Assembly (NCBI GenBank): GCA_030248215.1
Contig: JASANG010003494.1
Span: 424,368-488,367 of the forward strand
DNA length: 64,000 bases
Direction: 5' to 3'
Origin: Enoplolaimus lenunculus
Lineage: Eukaryota > Nematoda > Enoplea > Enoplida > Thoracostomopsidae
Shown here: positions 36,201 to 48,521 of the stretch, piece after piece
Layout of the letters: each line of letters starts with the position of its first letter
How positions within the stretch are numbered: the first letter of the stretch is position 1
Notes under the pieces: model-generated
What the model saw: only the letters and a program-made list of their open reading frames with translations
What the model was told of the DNA's origin: nothing
Databases searched by the model: none
Translations under genes and position numbers: made by a program

Positions 36201-39200
36201 ATATACGTGACAACCGCATTAGCGAATGATCACTCAACAAAATTTCGGTCCGTTACGGTCGGTCGAAATAAAAATTTACGTTACGCAATTCTGTCGAAAT
36301 GAAGTAGGACTAAGCCCTTGGTTCTTGCGGCTTTTTGCGTAAAGTATACAACAACGCTGAAATTAATAGAACTGTAACCCTACGAGTGATTTAGAACCAA
36401 CATATATGAACTAACCTGTATACACATCGTTCGCAATTCTGATGTTTTAATTTCACGCGCAGATGTAGCCAATGCCAACTCAATGATTGGCTGAATAAGC
36501 TGAAAATATGACAAAATAAAATTACTGCGGTAAAAAACATTCTGTTCTAATCTATATTATTACAGCTGGAACGACAACCAAACCAGCACATTTTTATGAA
36601 TATAGTTTTACGTAAGCAAAGGAGGCGAGTGTTTTTACAATGAAATGTCAAATTGTTATTTGTTGCATTATTCTAAGACGTTGATGTTGCCATAATCGCC
36701 CTATCTGGTGTTCAGCTAGTCGAAACCGGACGTAAGCATGCAGTCGGCAACAACGCAAAACAAAAAATGAACGTAGCCAGGATTTTGAAAAAGGGACACG
36801 GGTTTCTTGCGTTATCAACTGAACAAGTTCGTACAAACTCCTGTAAAAAACGTCCAAACAAGTATGGCTCGTTATCCCCAACTGCGCTTGGCTATGCCCA
36901 CGTGATTGCTACTTTTTTGAATACTTATTCACTCACATTAAACCAAACAATACCTCATCAATGCGACCTTTACACTGTAGAATAATAACTTCCATCAATT
37001 TGACTGCATGGCACTCTGCGTCTTCGCCAATACCTTGAGTGAGAACCTGAACATATAACAACCCAAATCGTCATTCATTGTCCAGTGCCGTATGACATAA
37101 CTGATGAATACTTGACATTACATGTCTTTGACTAACACTCCTAAGAACTATTTTGGATAGGTGGGAAATCAAACATTGGTCTGCAAAAGGGGTACAGGGA
37201 TCAAGCCAGCTAATCCGAAGTCCATACTGTTGCTAAGACGGTGCCTTTTGGAACGATCATTAACGGTTTGATAGTCGTTTGTTGATGCCGAATTCACCAA
37301 TCCAAATTTTTGCGTAGGCCACTTATCTCGATGTCAAAAAATATATTCTTTCACTTTAGCAATCAGGATTTCTACATAAGCGGCCATATTAAAATAAACA
37401 ATTATTACTTGTTGGCACAATTGAAGAATGTCTTTTAACCGAGAAGGAACTGACAATAACGCATCTGTATCGACAGTGATATAATTGTGCAAAGCTGGCA
37501 TCATATCTACAATTTAGTGTATGAAGATTGAAGCATATAAGTTTCAAAAATATTTTATTGTTTTGCCAACAACATTGAAGCATGCAAATATCCGCCCTGT
37601 TTTCTCAAATTTATAAAAAAGCATAAGCGTCAAAATTCTTTAAGATTTTGAACGAATTGCGTAATTTTCATTCCAGCTCACACAATTGCAGCATATTTGT
37701 ACGTGACGTAAAACTAATTTTGAGCATAAAATAACGGTATTTCCCGTATTTCTGTAACAGAAACGGATACCGATTTTTACCATAAACAAATATTCGGTAA
37801 CACCTTTATAACCTCTGTAATATAAACTATTTTATTTCTCAGTGCAACATATAACAAAAATTGTTTGTTAAAAACAGCACCAAAATGCACGCAAAAGTGC
37901 GATACTAAGCTTTAAAAAACGTTCCAACGCTGCAAGACACGCGCCAATTTATTCATACGTAAAAAATTCCAGCCTTCGCAGTCTAATAAGTTCAGTAAGT
38001 CCTCATAAACTTTACATCAATATCCTTCGCCGTATTAACGGATCTGGCTGTCTTATTCCCCATCACCGAAAATCAACTCCCTCCATTTATACACATACCA
38101 ACAAAATATTCAATCACGTCATTGGACATCGTTGTACATATATTATTAAATACTTGCCACATCGGAGCTGAGATTTGTTTGCATGTTAAACTGTACACCA
38201 GGCCAAATATTTCTTCGTAATAATCTGGAAATATCACAAAACATAAAACATGTGTTTTTGCGACAACTTATTTAGCTAAAAGAAACCGAAATTAGTTTGG
38301 AATATTCTTGAACGCAACAACGCGTAGGCGTTCTTAACTATTCACTAATATGAATACTAGAGAAAACTCTAACTTTTTAACCTATAATGGACCATACAAA
38401 AGATAGCTAAATCACGGTTTCATTCCAACAAAAAAATTTTCTAACATAGAACATTTCCATTACAAAAATAGTATACTTCCTAGAAAAAATATCCAAACAT
38501 AACTTTAAACCGCTGGCCAGCCGTTGATTTTCCGCTTACCCAGAACAGAGTGTTCAATCACAGCAATGACTATGTTTCGTACAATTTCTTCTAAATGGAC
38601 CATTATCTGAAACGAAACAAAAAAAATGAAAAATCATTATAAATTCTTCCCTTCATCAGAATAAGCTTTAGCAATTCGGAACGAAAATTGCTTTCGGTTT
38701 ACCCGACCGGGCGTTTATGACAAAATACGTACGTTTACTGCAATTTCGCATCTTTTTATAATAAAGCACCATGCTATAATATTCAAACCAGTTACGTATT
38801 TCTAAATAAATTATTATACAATCACAATGCCGCGCTGTTACGATATCCTACCTGAGGGTGTTCTTCCATCACATCTAAAATAGATTCCAGAGTTGCCAAA
38901 ATTCCCATGATCGCCAATCCTTTGTTTTCTTCCTCACCATCGTCTTCGGAATTCACCATTTCTGTGAAAACTTGAGACTAAAAATAAAAATAACAAACAG
39001 CATAAAAACGAATACATAAATTTGAACACCTAGCCAGATGAAGTAACAGCATACACAGTGATAAAGTTTTATGTATACCAGACAAATCTCGTAACAACAT
39101 CAAATGTGTGCTTTTGAAACTTTGCCACTTACTACCTATTTCTATTGCTAAACGACCTTTCACCGATGAGGCTATAGGTGCGACACAAAATTTTAGAATT

Positions 39201-42200
39201 TTGCCAGTCATGGACATTCCAAAACTTTAGAGCACAATATTCCATTCGAAGATAATCACTAATTAATACCAATTTAGTCGCAATATCAACTGCAACCGGA
39301 ATCACATGCTGCATGTAATCTTGAATGAATTTTTGCATCACCGTACATAGCTCATCATTGTGCGTGGATGCGATAAGTTCGAGTATTTCTGAAAGTAATA
39401 TACAACACTTATATATGTCAGCCAAAAAATTCCGGTCAATGAATTACTACCTATAATATATTTAATGTAGTTTTCAAGCGTTGAGTTCAAAAAACTTTTG
39501 CATCACTAAATGTTACGCATATCTTATGACTGGTTCCCATCTGACGATATAGGCTAAATACTGTTCACACTCACTCATGATCACAGGCCCAACATGAGGC
39601 TCGAGGGTTTTTGAAGCACGAGGCTGATCTGCGACTAGTTGATGCAACGCCATTGCAGCTTCCATTTGTACAGGCAGATCAGCGTCATTACACAACAGTT
39701 TCACTGTCATACTAAGCGCTGCGACTAAATTCGCTTCATTCGAGTATGTGATTTCGGAGAATTCTCGTATACACCAACAAGCCTTCAAAATATTTACCAA
39801 ATCAAGATCTGAGTCGCATAGCTCTGACTTAAGTCGAATGTTGAATTCAGTCAATTATGCCAGAAAATCGGCACAAAATTTTGAAAATGTATACAAAACT
39901 TTGGGAATATATTGAGAGGTATTGACACATCCTACTGCGTAGTCACGACTTGAAATTAGACTCTATCTTTTACCAAATTCCAGCTGAACCATAATCAAAC
40001 TTAAAGATTGTTTCCTTAGGACTCGGTTAGACAAAGCGTGTAGCGCAACTATCCAAATTTATACGAAAATCCCAAAAACACACCAACTTATCAGACCTAC
40101 CCGTGCACGAAGAAATCCAAACTCATTAGAAGCCAACGGCAAAACATGCGTCACGAGCATATTTTCTAATTCGCTTTTGTAAATCTTTTTCTAAGTTAAC
40201 AAATCATAATATGATTAGTACACTTTCTGCTGCAAGGGAGTGGAAGAAAATGCCCTGACAATGTGTCATATCATTTTAAAAGAATGTTTGAACAAGATTT
40301 TGGTTTGAAAATCAAAAGTTTCACAATTTAGACAAGGCACTGCGCTTTTATTTCTTTCGGTGTTTACTAATCCAAAAACATCTTATTCCACTCATGGTTA
40401 ACTCATCCTAAAGCTTTAAGGAAACCTTACTATAAAGTGCTCCCAACTATGTCAAAGTAGCTCAACTTCGTGCAAAAGATCACCTCACCTTCATGAGCTG
40501 GGCCGAAAGTGATCCTACAGTATGAAGAGCACCGTCTTTCTGCTGTGGATTTGCATTTGGATCGTTCATCACTGTTACCACATACTGAACAGTTTTCTCC
40601 AAAATTCCTTTGCGTTTCACGGCACTACATAACAGTCGAATCGCCGCATGAACTGGGTTAATAATTTCTTCGAATACGTCTAAAATAAATGAATGATTTT
40701 TGAGCGAAATAAGTTCAAAGTATGTTCCCTTCACATCAAAATCTTTCAGGAAAGTTCGCTAATTAAGAAATAATTAGGAAACTTGGCCAAAGATCCAAAC
40801 TCGACTATAATTTCGTGTTTTGAGAATTAAACTTGGAAACGGAGAAATCATAATTCGCCAAATGTTAAACAGCCAAATTCGGACAGAACATAAGCTGCCT
40901 TCGCTCACCATATTTTGTTCGAATAAATTCTTGGGGATCTTCGTTCCATAACTCTTGGTCTTTAGAACTGTGGCACATGAGCGGAAACAAAATCTCTTGG
41001 ACAATCGCCTGAAAAAGTCGTCAATCAAAGGAAAAATACACACAGCAAGTCTTGTACGACATGGAAGTAAATTAACAGCAGAAAGCTTTTCAAATTAAAA
41101 AAACACCATCGTGGCAGTAATGCCAAGTTTCAAAGTAATTTTTGATAAAAATGGTAAATTACTGATTACTTCACTTCTTTTCGGTAAAAGTTTGTTAACT
41201 GCAAATCTCGACCACTCAACTCAACTTATATTCATTCAAAACAAAGTAAATAGAATAATATACCATGACGTGAGGTTTGATGAATTTCCAAGAAAACGCA
41301 TGATTTGTCCTAAAACCAAAAAACGATCATAATCATAAACAATCGGTTTAGAGTAAGAACAACAGGACACAGGCACAGCGCAGACACAACAAATACAGAA
41401 AATGGTGTAAATTTTAGTAAATGAATACGACCAAGGACGCAGACACCAAGTCATATCATCAGCCAACGCATCGCTATCCTAGCGCGAAACACCAGCTTTG
41501 CCGACATGGTACGTCTGGTTGACCCACTATGTAGGTGCTTTCATACCCGGTAGGAGGTTGACTACACCTGTGACTTCCCCATGTCCTCGTGGGAGTCTTG
41601 AGATCTATGGTACGGCCGGTAACCGGAGAATCGCCGAAGTAACCCCATCGTCGCCAAAGATGATGCACTGGGGGGTAGCTGAGGACCAGTGACGGCTTTT
41701 CAAAACCTGGGTAAGTACGTTCGTGTATATATAGACGTCTCTTTCAAACTTATTTTTTAAAAATTTCAATACTTACGCCTCACACAGATACAGCAATGCT
41801 TCGTGCAGCACTCGTGGGGAAACGTATGCTCCATTTCTCATATCTTGCAGCATATGTAATACCGTTTCGATGACAGGACCTGGTAACAAATACAAAAATA
41901 TTCTCGTCAATAACAAAAACATCAATTTCCCAACAAAACTTGATTTAAAACTTAAATATACCCTAACAGTGCAGTGTTCATACCTCAATAAATTTTCGCA
42001 CTGCTGTTAATAATAGCTTGCAGTAGTGGTTTTAAGACTCACAAAAATTCAAAATCGCCTGGCCGCGCACTTGTACACTACCCCAGGGTGACACCGAATC
42101 CGAATCCGAATCCAGTGCTAATTTGCCGAATCCGAAACCGAATCCGAATCCTGCACGTTGCAAATTTCAGATATAACTTGTTTCAGAACATCAACGCAAT

Positions 42201-45200
42201 GCCAGCCGTATAAATTTGAATACGTTAATATATTTCGTCCCGACGTCAGTTCTGAGATTTCTCGCCTGAAATAAAAAATATTCATTTTTATAGCAAGGTG
42301 TTTAAAAATCAAAAAACATATTGCCGAACTTTGTTGGATTCGGCTTTTAGATTCGGCTTTTCCACAACCGAATCCGAATCTCAAATTTTTGCCGAATCCG
42401 AATCCGAACCTTTGTTGCCACCCTACACTACCCCCTCCAAATTTGAAACCTACCGGTACAATTTTTAATGTAAAACTCAGCGAACTTTGTGTATTCACTC
42501 GCGACACTGCCAGGATTTCCAAAACGTTCAAAAATTCGATGCAGCAAATGCATTGCCCATTTTTTCGTTTTCCACCAAATCAATTGCGGGCGTTCGTCTT
42601 CGTCAATTTGAGCTGTTTCCGGTGGAACTGGACGCGCAATGATAGAACGTGCAGCTTCCATCCACGCTTGAAAATCTTGACGACTCAGCAGAGAAACATC
42701 AAAGGAGTGCTATGAAATAATTTATTGTAACGTTTTTAAACTGATATTTGGCGACAGACATTCTTTTTATGTTTTGAAATACCTTCAAACTTAACATTAT
42801 TACTGTTTCAACACAGTTTCTAGATCACTAAGTATTGCGCCTGTACTTCGAGAATTAAGACTATAATACTATACTAGTTTTAATGTTATGTCAATGAAAA
42901 ACACACTGGAATAATTCATATTAAAGAACAAAATAAAGAACACGAAAAGTTTTTTCGAAATACAAAACAATATAATGGTTTTCGAGGTATTTCATAGTAC
43001 TTTTGCTTTTGCTAAGTGCTACAGCACGATGATGATAAATACCCATATGCCATAGCCATAAATCCGAACCAGTTTTATATAATACCTGCACCAACGTAAA
43101 AAATGTTTTTATAATCAGTTTTTGTATCAGCACAATTTCGGCAGTTTGTGCTTCCGCGGCTAACGCTTGATTCAACCGTCCGTATAACACTGGCAAACAA
43201 TGACGCATTGCTTCAACGACTGGTTTTCGGTCTTCTGGTTTTTTATACCTCAAGTATCAGAACTGGCAAAGTAATAGCGTTTATCTAGAGCATATTAATA
43301 TTTTAAAATGACGTTGATGTAATACAGAAAATACAGAGAGTGTCTTACAGGGTCGATCAGATATCCAGTTCCTGTTTAATATCCGGCAAAAAATCGACAT
43401 CCATGTCCCGTTCCGATATCCCGTCCGGTAAAATTAATATCCTCTCGATCCCTGGTCCCTTGGGATCGAAAAGTCGCATCAGCGCTAGCCAATTAACTCA
43501 GTTAAATTCTCATTTATCAAATTAACTTAATTTATTCGAAAGTAACAGCCAGAGCAACACAAGTTTCATCATAGCAAGCAAAACTTCTTAGATGAATATA
43601 TTCTTCGATGTATCACGCTGTCCGATTTTCTCAAATGAAACAGTATGTGGCTCAGTATTATTTAATAGCCCAACCTGAAATGCAACCAATGCTAGAATGC
43701 GTATATATTGATAGCTACTTCTACTGAAGTACGTATGTAGACAACGATATACGTAGCTGCAACTAAACAGACATACACATGACTACTCAAAAACAAAAAG
43801 ATTTATTTTACCAGAGCCCATATTTCGGAGGTTATATATAACAAAAATGTTTGATGAGAAATAAGTAGCGGTCTAAGCAGTAGGAAACCTGCGTTTTTCT
43901 CCTTAGAGAACCTTCAACGTCCCGTCAGTAGATAGCACTGTAGAGTAAAACGCCCAAAACAAATCAATGCTAATGCCACCCGACCAAAACTACACCCCAA
44001 CCCCTAAACATAGCTAACAACAATATACTTATTACTCGTAATTTTGCACCAGCCGATGAAGTACCATCAAAGCGCCTGACCACAGTTGACCCGTTGAGCA
44101 GTTAAGTTGGATGGCCATTTCGTCTGACGCCGACAAGTAATTGATCAACAATTCTACTACACTGGGCCATCGGCCAGGAAAATCAGCCCTTAGAATATAT
44201 CTGACAATCACCGACAGTTGAGCCCTGTAATGTACTAGAATTTAAACTATCACAACTACACATGAGTTACTGTAAATTCAGAACGCACTGTAAACAACTG
44301 CATCGATTCAGGTCTAATAAAATTCGTTATTTCATTAAATGCATATTGTATGTTCATTTCAGTTTTAGATATAGCCCTCAGCCATATACAGAAAATTCTT
44401 CCCACATTCTTTCTAGCGGCCAGTGGCGGACGCAGTAAATTTTGGCAAGGGGTGACATATAGAACACTAATAAATTCACAAGCAAAACTAGAAATCTATC
44501 GCGAACATTGTGCTAAATCTTAATGCAAAATTTTAGTTATGATCCCTGTTGAGCACTAGGCATAGATGGCTTCGCTTGCATCCGCCAGTGCTAGTAGCAT
44601 ATTGAGTAAATCGTTACCTTATAACGTCAGGTGCCCGTACAATAACCGATATAATAGACTCTCGGAGCAACTGTCTGTCTTGTTCATGAATAGTGAACAA
44701 CTGCTGTTGTTGCTGTTGTGATTCAGGATCCGACCCACTATTTGTGTTAGTATTGTGTTTCGCCGCTGACGTTGCTTCATCCCAGTGCAGCATGACTAGG
44801 TTTTTAAGGTAAATAACGCCTGAAAATGATAATTTACTACGTACAACATATAGCCAAATTTCAAACATTAAGTTATGCTTCAAATGTTCTGCTACACGAA
44901 ATTTCCTCGACCACACATATTTGGGTCGTTCCGCATTCGGGAATCTCGAGAGGCACCTATGAAAAATGCCGCTACTAGAGATATATCGTTATATGGCGGC
45001 AAATGCCGTACGTATGTATTAAAAATAGTTGATTACCAATTTGATTTCCATTTCCAACTTAGAGGTTGGTAAATATTGGTGCATATTCAAGTGTTCGAAG
45101 GTTACGAACAGTTTGTCTTCAAATAGCGATAGCAGGGTTCCAACAACAGGAGTTAAATTTCGCATGAAGCAGAACAAGAACATAAATTCATTTTTAACGT

Positions 45201-46765
45201 ATCAGAAACCAGAAAAGAATTACAAATAAACTGCGTCATCAAATTACTGCTAATTGACTATAATTTAAATATATGATGCTCCTCAACTTTTTTGCGTGTC
45301 CTAACCCAGTGTTCCTAATTCTATAAAAACATGAATGTAAAATTTAATTGTTATATATAACTATATATAATACGTTTGCATTTTCTAACTCATTCTAAGA
45401 GTGGTGCTATACTTTTGATTACGTCCGGCGCCGCATGTCTCACTGCTCTGCACCATGCCACAACACAACGTACGTGTATTGATTCATCACACGTTAAATG
45501 AATTTGTAAACAAAAACTTTGTTGACGTGCGGCGCCGTCTCGCGCCGGACAGCGTTGCATAACGAGTACAGCTCCACCTTGCGCCTGTTTTTTAGTTGCT
45601 TAACAATCCAACAGATGCACAAGCCTAATTATATCTAACATCCCACTAAAGTAGTTTTAAATACAGACGAAAATATTTATCATTAATATCAGTAATACGA
45701 GACGACGTGCATCGATGCATGTTACACACCGGCTTCTCAGGTAAACATACCAGCTTGACGAACAGGCATTTCACAATCCGCGGAATCAACGATGCGCAAC
45801 AAAACGGGGCAGAAGCTTATTATTTTCTGCATCTAAAACGTGCAAAAAAGAGCCTTGAAACTACTTAAGTTCGTGAATAATTATCTCTCCAGACATTTGG
45901 AATCCTATATATGACATGTTTCAAGCCAAAGCTCTCAAACTAGCTTCTGAGCAGGCTCTGAAAATCTTTCGTGCTTTCCACTACTAACGCCATGTCTTTG
46001 ACCTACTGCGAATGGCTTGCTAATTTTCTGTCCGTCCGAAAAGAATCTCAGAAACTGCTGAACCGATTTTGATAAACTTTTTTTTGTTTGAAAGCTTATT
46101 ATCCTGGGATGTTAACCTCGCATTGGGGTTTTAAATCTTGAGCCGTTTATTAGCTACAGGCTAATTTGCATAATTGGTTAAGCCTTGGCACATTAGTTTT
46201 GCCAATAACCTAAATTGAGACTTTTTAAATTATTTCAAGGAGTATGGTTACTGAAGGGTTTATGGATGCGAGCAATCTGAATAAATTGTTTATATATACA
46301 CTTCCAAAACACATAATTGAATAGTTACGTAACTAATTGCTAATTTGCATATTAGCTTGATTAACTAAGCCTAAATTAGGACTTTTTAAATTATTTCACT
46401 GATGATTAGCATTACAAGCAATCGAATTCAGTACTAAAGAACTTTCGGGTGCGAGAAATCTAAATAAATTGCTTATAACCTTCAAAACCGATCAATGAAT
46501 AGTTAGGTGATAACTAAGTTGCATATTAGATTTATTGGCATCCGTTTGCTCTTTATAAGTTTGGAATGTTTAACAAGACTGATTAAAAAGTAAGTATGTC
46601 CGAGGTTCGCTCAATACATACGACTGGTATATACAATCCGCAAGGGTAAACTAATGGCGTTCGTGTTTAAGTATGACTTACTTCGTTTAGCGTTTGAGAT
46701 GCAGCTTCTTGCTTAGATGGATCAATCGTGTCTCTTAGAGCTGCTACCACTTTTCCAAACTCCAT
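33204..46765 (-). CDS. IPO7: Importin-7/8 (RanBP7-type) nuclear import receptor
   Basis: Karyopherin-beta family HEAT-repeat carrier that binds Ran-GTP and cargo. Exons in transcript order: 46,682-46,765; 45,751-45,832; 44,618-44,819; 44,036-44,224; 43,086-43,248; 42,454-42,709; 41,777-41,879; [link exon unresolved]; 40,909-41,008; 40,489-40,679; 40,101-40,190; 39,575-39,782; 39,270-39,388; 38,852-38,977; 38,540-38,606; 38,099-38,224; 37,409-37,506; 36,954-37,046; 36,416-36,499; 35,936-36,075; 35,226-35,374; 34,887-34,976; 34,546-34,616; 34,058-34,214; 33,644-33,757; 33,204-33,298. All are GT-AG with consistent phase, about 1,080 codons. Matches to the family run end to end: [14 protein letters not shown] start, [14 protein letters not shown] (importin-N), [87 protein letters not shown], acidic loop (exons 21-23), and the SFNFGGG end. 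Confidence 0.95.
35735..35911. mobile_element. MITE family J in an importin intron
   Basis: gtatctatcactaacg and ttcaaactgacgatg at the left match the inner part of family J; the right end reads tggtgataagtgc and cacacttgagaata. It ends 25 bp from exon 35,936-36,075, on the donor side of that exon. Confidence 0.55.
41400..41475 (-). other. Candidate for the unresolved importin link exon
   Basis: Between exons 41,777-41,879 (ending LLYLCEA) and 40,909-41,008 (starting [11 protein letters not shown]) the family has about 15 more residues containing a TWK-x-LKPH motif. Minus-strand frame here reads [14 protein letters not shown] after an acceptor AG at 41,474-41,475, which resembles that motif. 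However, no GT donor in this stretch gives the phase needed (length 1 modulo 3); the best, after CCTTG, is off by one. So the exon is either different or the donor is non-canonical. It could also be a fragment of something else. Confidence 0.3.
41485..41710. other. GC-rich island of unknown origin in an importin intron
   Basis: About 225 bp with clearly higher GC than the surrounding introns, open on both strands (about 64 codons each way). No terminal repeats, target duplication or recognisable protein motif were found. It may be a fragment of a retroposon or other inserted sequence. Confidence 0.4.
42085..42424. mobile_element. MITE with CCGAAT tracts and perfect 10-bp TSD
   Basis: Perfect direct repeat ACACTACCCC at 42,075-42,084 and 42,425-42,434 brackets an element with short inverted ends AGGGTGaCA and TGcCACCCT. 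Both sides carry ccgaatccgaatcc tracts, also present inverted in the middle (ggattcggcttttagattcgg). A 9-10 bp duplication is typical of Mutator-like elements; no transposase. It lies 29 bp downstream of the donor of importin exon 42,454-42,709, reading with the gene. Confidence 0.8.
46040..46530. repeat. Diverged direct repeat of about 210-230 bp
   Basis: Two related blocks share gctaatttgcata, cctaaattaggactttttaaattatttca and a gaatagttaggt-like end (46,170-46,330 and 46,340-46,520). It is preceded by gaatctcagaaactgctgaaccgattttg (split motif), a sequence type common in dispersed repeats. It lies in intron 1 of the importin gene. Confidence 0.45.
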
Positions 46766-47640
46766 TGTGAACCCCTGACGACGCGAAATAAGACAAGCAA
46801 AAATATATAATTAAATATTCGTGTTTACGTATATTTAACTTATTTATACTCACGTTTTTATGCTTGTAAAGCACTGATAATAAATACAATTTATTAGAAT
46901 AATATTTTTCAACTCAAGGAAACAATTTAGCATAGTTCCGAACCTTTTGATTGGCTTAATCACATCTCGGAGACAGTAAAGTATGTATTAGCCATCTGCA
47001 TAACCGCCAATTAAGAGTGTCACATAAATGTTCCTCTAAACTATATTAAGTATGTAGAGCAGGTCACCAGGTGGCGAGTGTGCTGGAATGTGTACGCAAG
47101 ACAACTGCACTGGCTACCAAAAGTACAGCTCTGGAAGTGGCATGTTGCTATTGTAATTGTAAGCGTAAAATATACGTACGCATCTGTATGTATGCTTGAC
47201 AGCAACATATCGCGGACATACATAGTCGACGATGAAAATAATTGGTTAGACAGTCGGGCTCCTTGTCCTAGCGGTAGAGCGCTCCCCTTTGCCTGAGCGC
47301 GTAACTTTGAAGAAACTTTGCGCAAAATTTTTGTAAGCTTTTAAATTGTGTTTAAAATCGGGAAAACGAATCTGACTGGTTAACCATACCGTGTTCTCAG
47401 ACTCTGGCGGCAAGGAACGCCCAGACTCATTTCTCAGAAAAATTTGAGGAATGCATTTTAAATTTGGAAAATTTAGCGTGCTTTTATTAAATTTGAGGAA
47501 GGTTTTCCAAATTGAAGAGGTGGCCGATGACCACAAAGCTTATGTTAAACCACTTGACCAATCGCTTACCAAAATCATTTACAGAGGTAAACTGATAGAA
47601 AAGCATCACGAACGAGATTCAAGATAAAAAGTTTAGTACA
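46766..47640. other. Divergent upstream region of the importin gene
   Basis: No gene recognised. The importin promoter should lie here, but no motif can be named. 47,258-47,300 (ccttgtcctagcggtagagcgctcccc) resembles a tRNA D-arm with A box but lacks a B box at the right distance, so I do not call a tRNA. Confidence 0.35.
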
Positions 47641-47699
47641 AAGACATTGTTTTACATTGTCTTTGAAACAGCTACGTACTATAACTACATACCCCGTCA

Positions 47700-47862
47700 G
47701 ATATGTGATAAGTTGGGTAGGCAGGGTAAGACGGTTATTTGATTCTGAGTGCTTAGCAGCTGAAAATGAAGGCCGTTCTCAGGAGGCTTCGAACTCGGTC
47801 GATAGATTACCACTCCAGCACGCTAGCCACTGAGCCACGCCAACTCTCAATCAACTCCTGAG
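47700..47862 (-). mobile_element. tRNA-derived SINE
   Basis: On the minus strand: A box TGGCTCAGTGG (complement of 47,827-47,837) and B box AGTTCGAAGCC (complement of 47,785-47,795), about 31 bp apart as in tRNA genes. Flanking them are agttgattgagag upstream and gagaacggccttcattttca downstream. The stems do not pair as a complete tRNA. The 47,761-47,862 part aligns over its whole length with the 142-bp satellite monomer of 56,623-64,000. The 3' tail boundary is uncertain. Confidence 0.75.
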
Positions 47863-48012
47863 TTTTTCTGATTTTATGCCTTATAATAACCTCAACATTA
47901 TACACATGCATCTTGGTTCTTCCATGTTTTTACCGCTGCTGCATATGAGGGCACAACATATGCAGCAGTGATTTAGGAACATTTGCCCAAGCCTGTGCGC
48001 CTATATAACGCA

Positions 48013-48521
48013 CTAACCACTAAGAATGAGCAAATCAAATTTTGCATACATCACTAGGACTGATAATACTCCGTACGTACAAACTTTCAAGCCGCAGTCG
48101 CTCATTGGGGGTCTGTGCCACCCTCCAAATTTTTTTAAAAAAGAAGCCTAAGCCTAAGCCTTCGTTCAACATGCACGCGATGTTTACAAATTTGATGAAA
48201 CTGGTTAAAGAAGCAAGAATGAAGATGATATAAAGGTATTATATAGCAAATAACAACATGTCGTTCTATTTTTCAAAAGTTTGGAGGGCAAAGGCTTCGA
48301 CAACAGTGCCCAATAACATGTCGTTCTTTTTTTCAAAAGCTTGGAGGGCGGCACAGGCTTCGACAAAAGTGCTTATTAGGGCACTGTTGTCGAAGCCTGT
48401 GCCATCAGCCTTCTGTCACAGACCCCCAATGAGCGACTGCGGCTTGAAAGTTTGTACGTACGGATTATTATCAATCCTAGTGATGTATGCAAAATTTGAT
48501 TTGCTAAATGTTAGTGGTTAG
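48013..48521. mobile_element. Element with about 125-bp terminal inverted repeats
   Basis: 48,013-48,138 (ctaaccactaagaatgagca...) is inverted at 48,395-48,521 (...atgttagtggttag) with few differences. The centre has a direct duplication: aacatgtcgttctatttttc at 48,256 and aacatgtcgttctttttttc at 48,316. It also has a smaller inverted pair, aggcttcgaca/tgtcgaagcct. One arm has a short cctaagcctaagcc tract. No transposase. Confidence 0.75.

Noticed and set aside
41236-41466. ADDMTW resemblance to the reverse transcriptase catalytic box
   Set aside because: A five-residue match without any neighbouring conserved blocks. The importin link exon is an equally weak explanation.
47258-47300. Possible tRNA gene (cctagcggtagagcgc)
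   Set aside because: Only the D-arm/A-box part is present; there is no B box or acceptor stem at the required distance.
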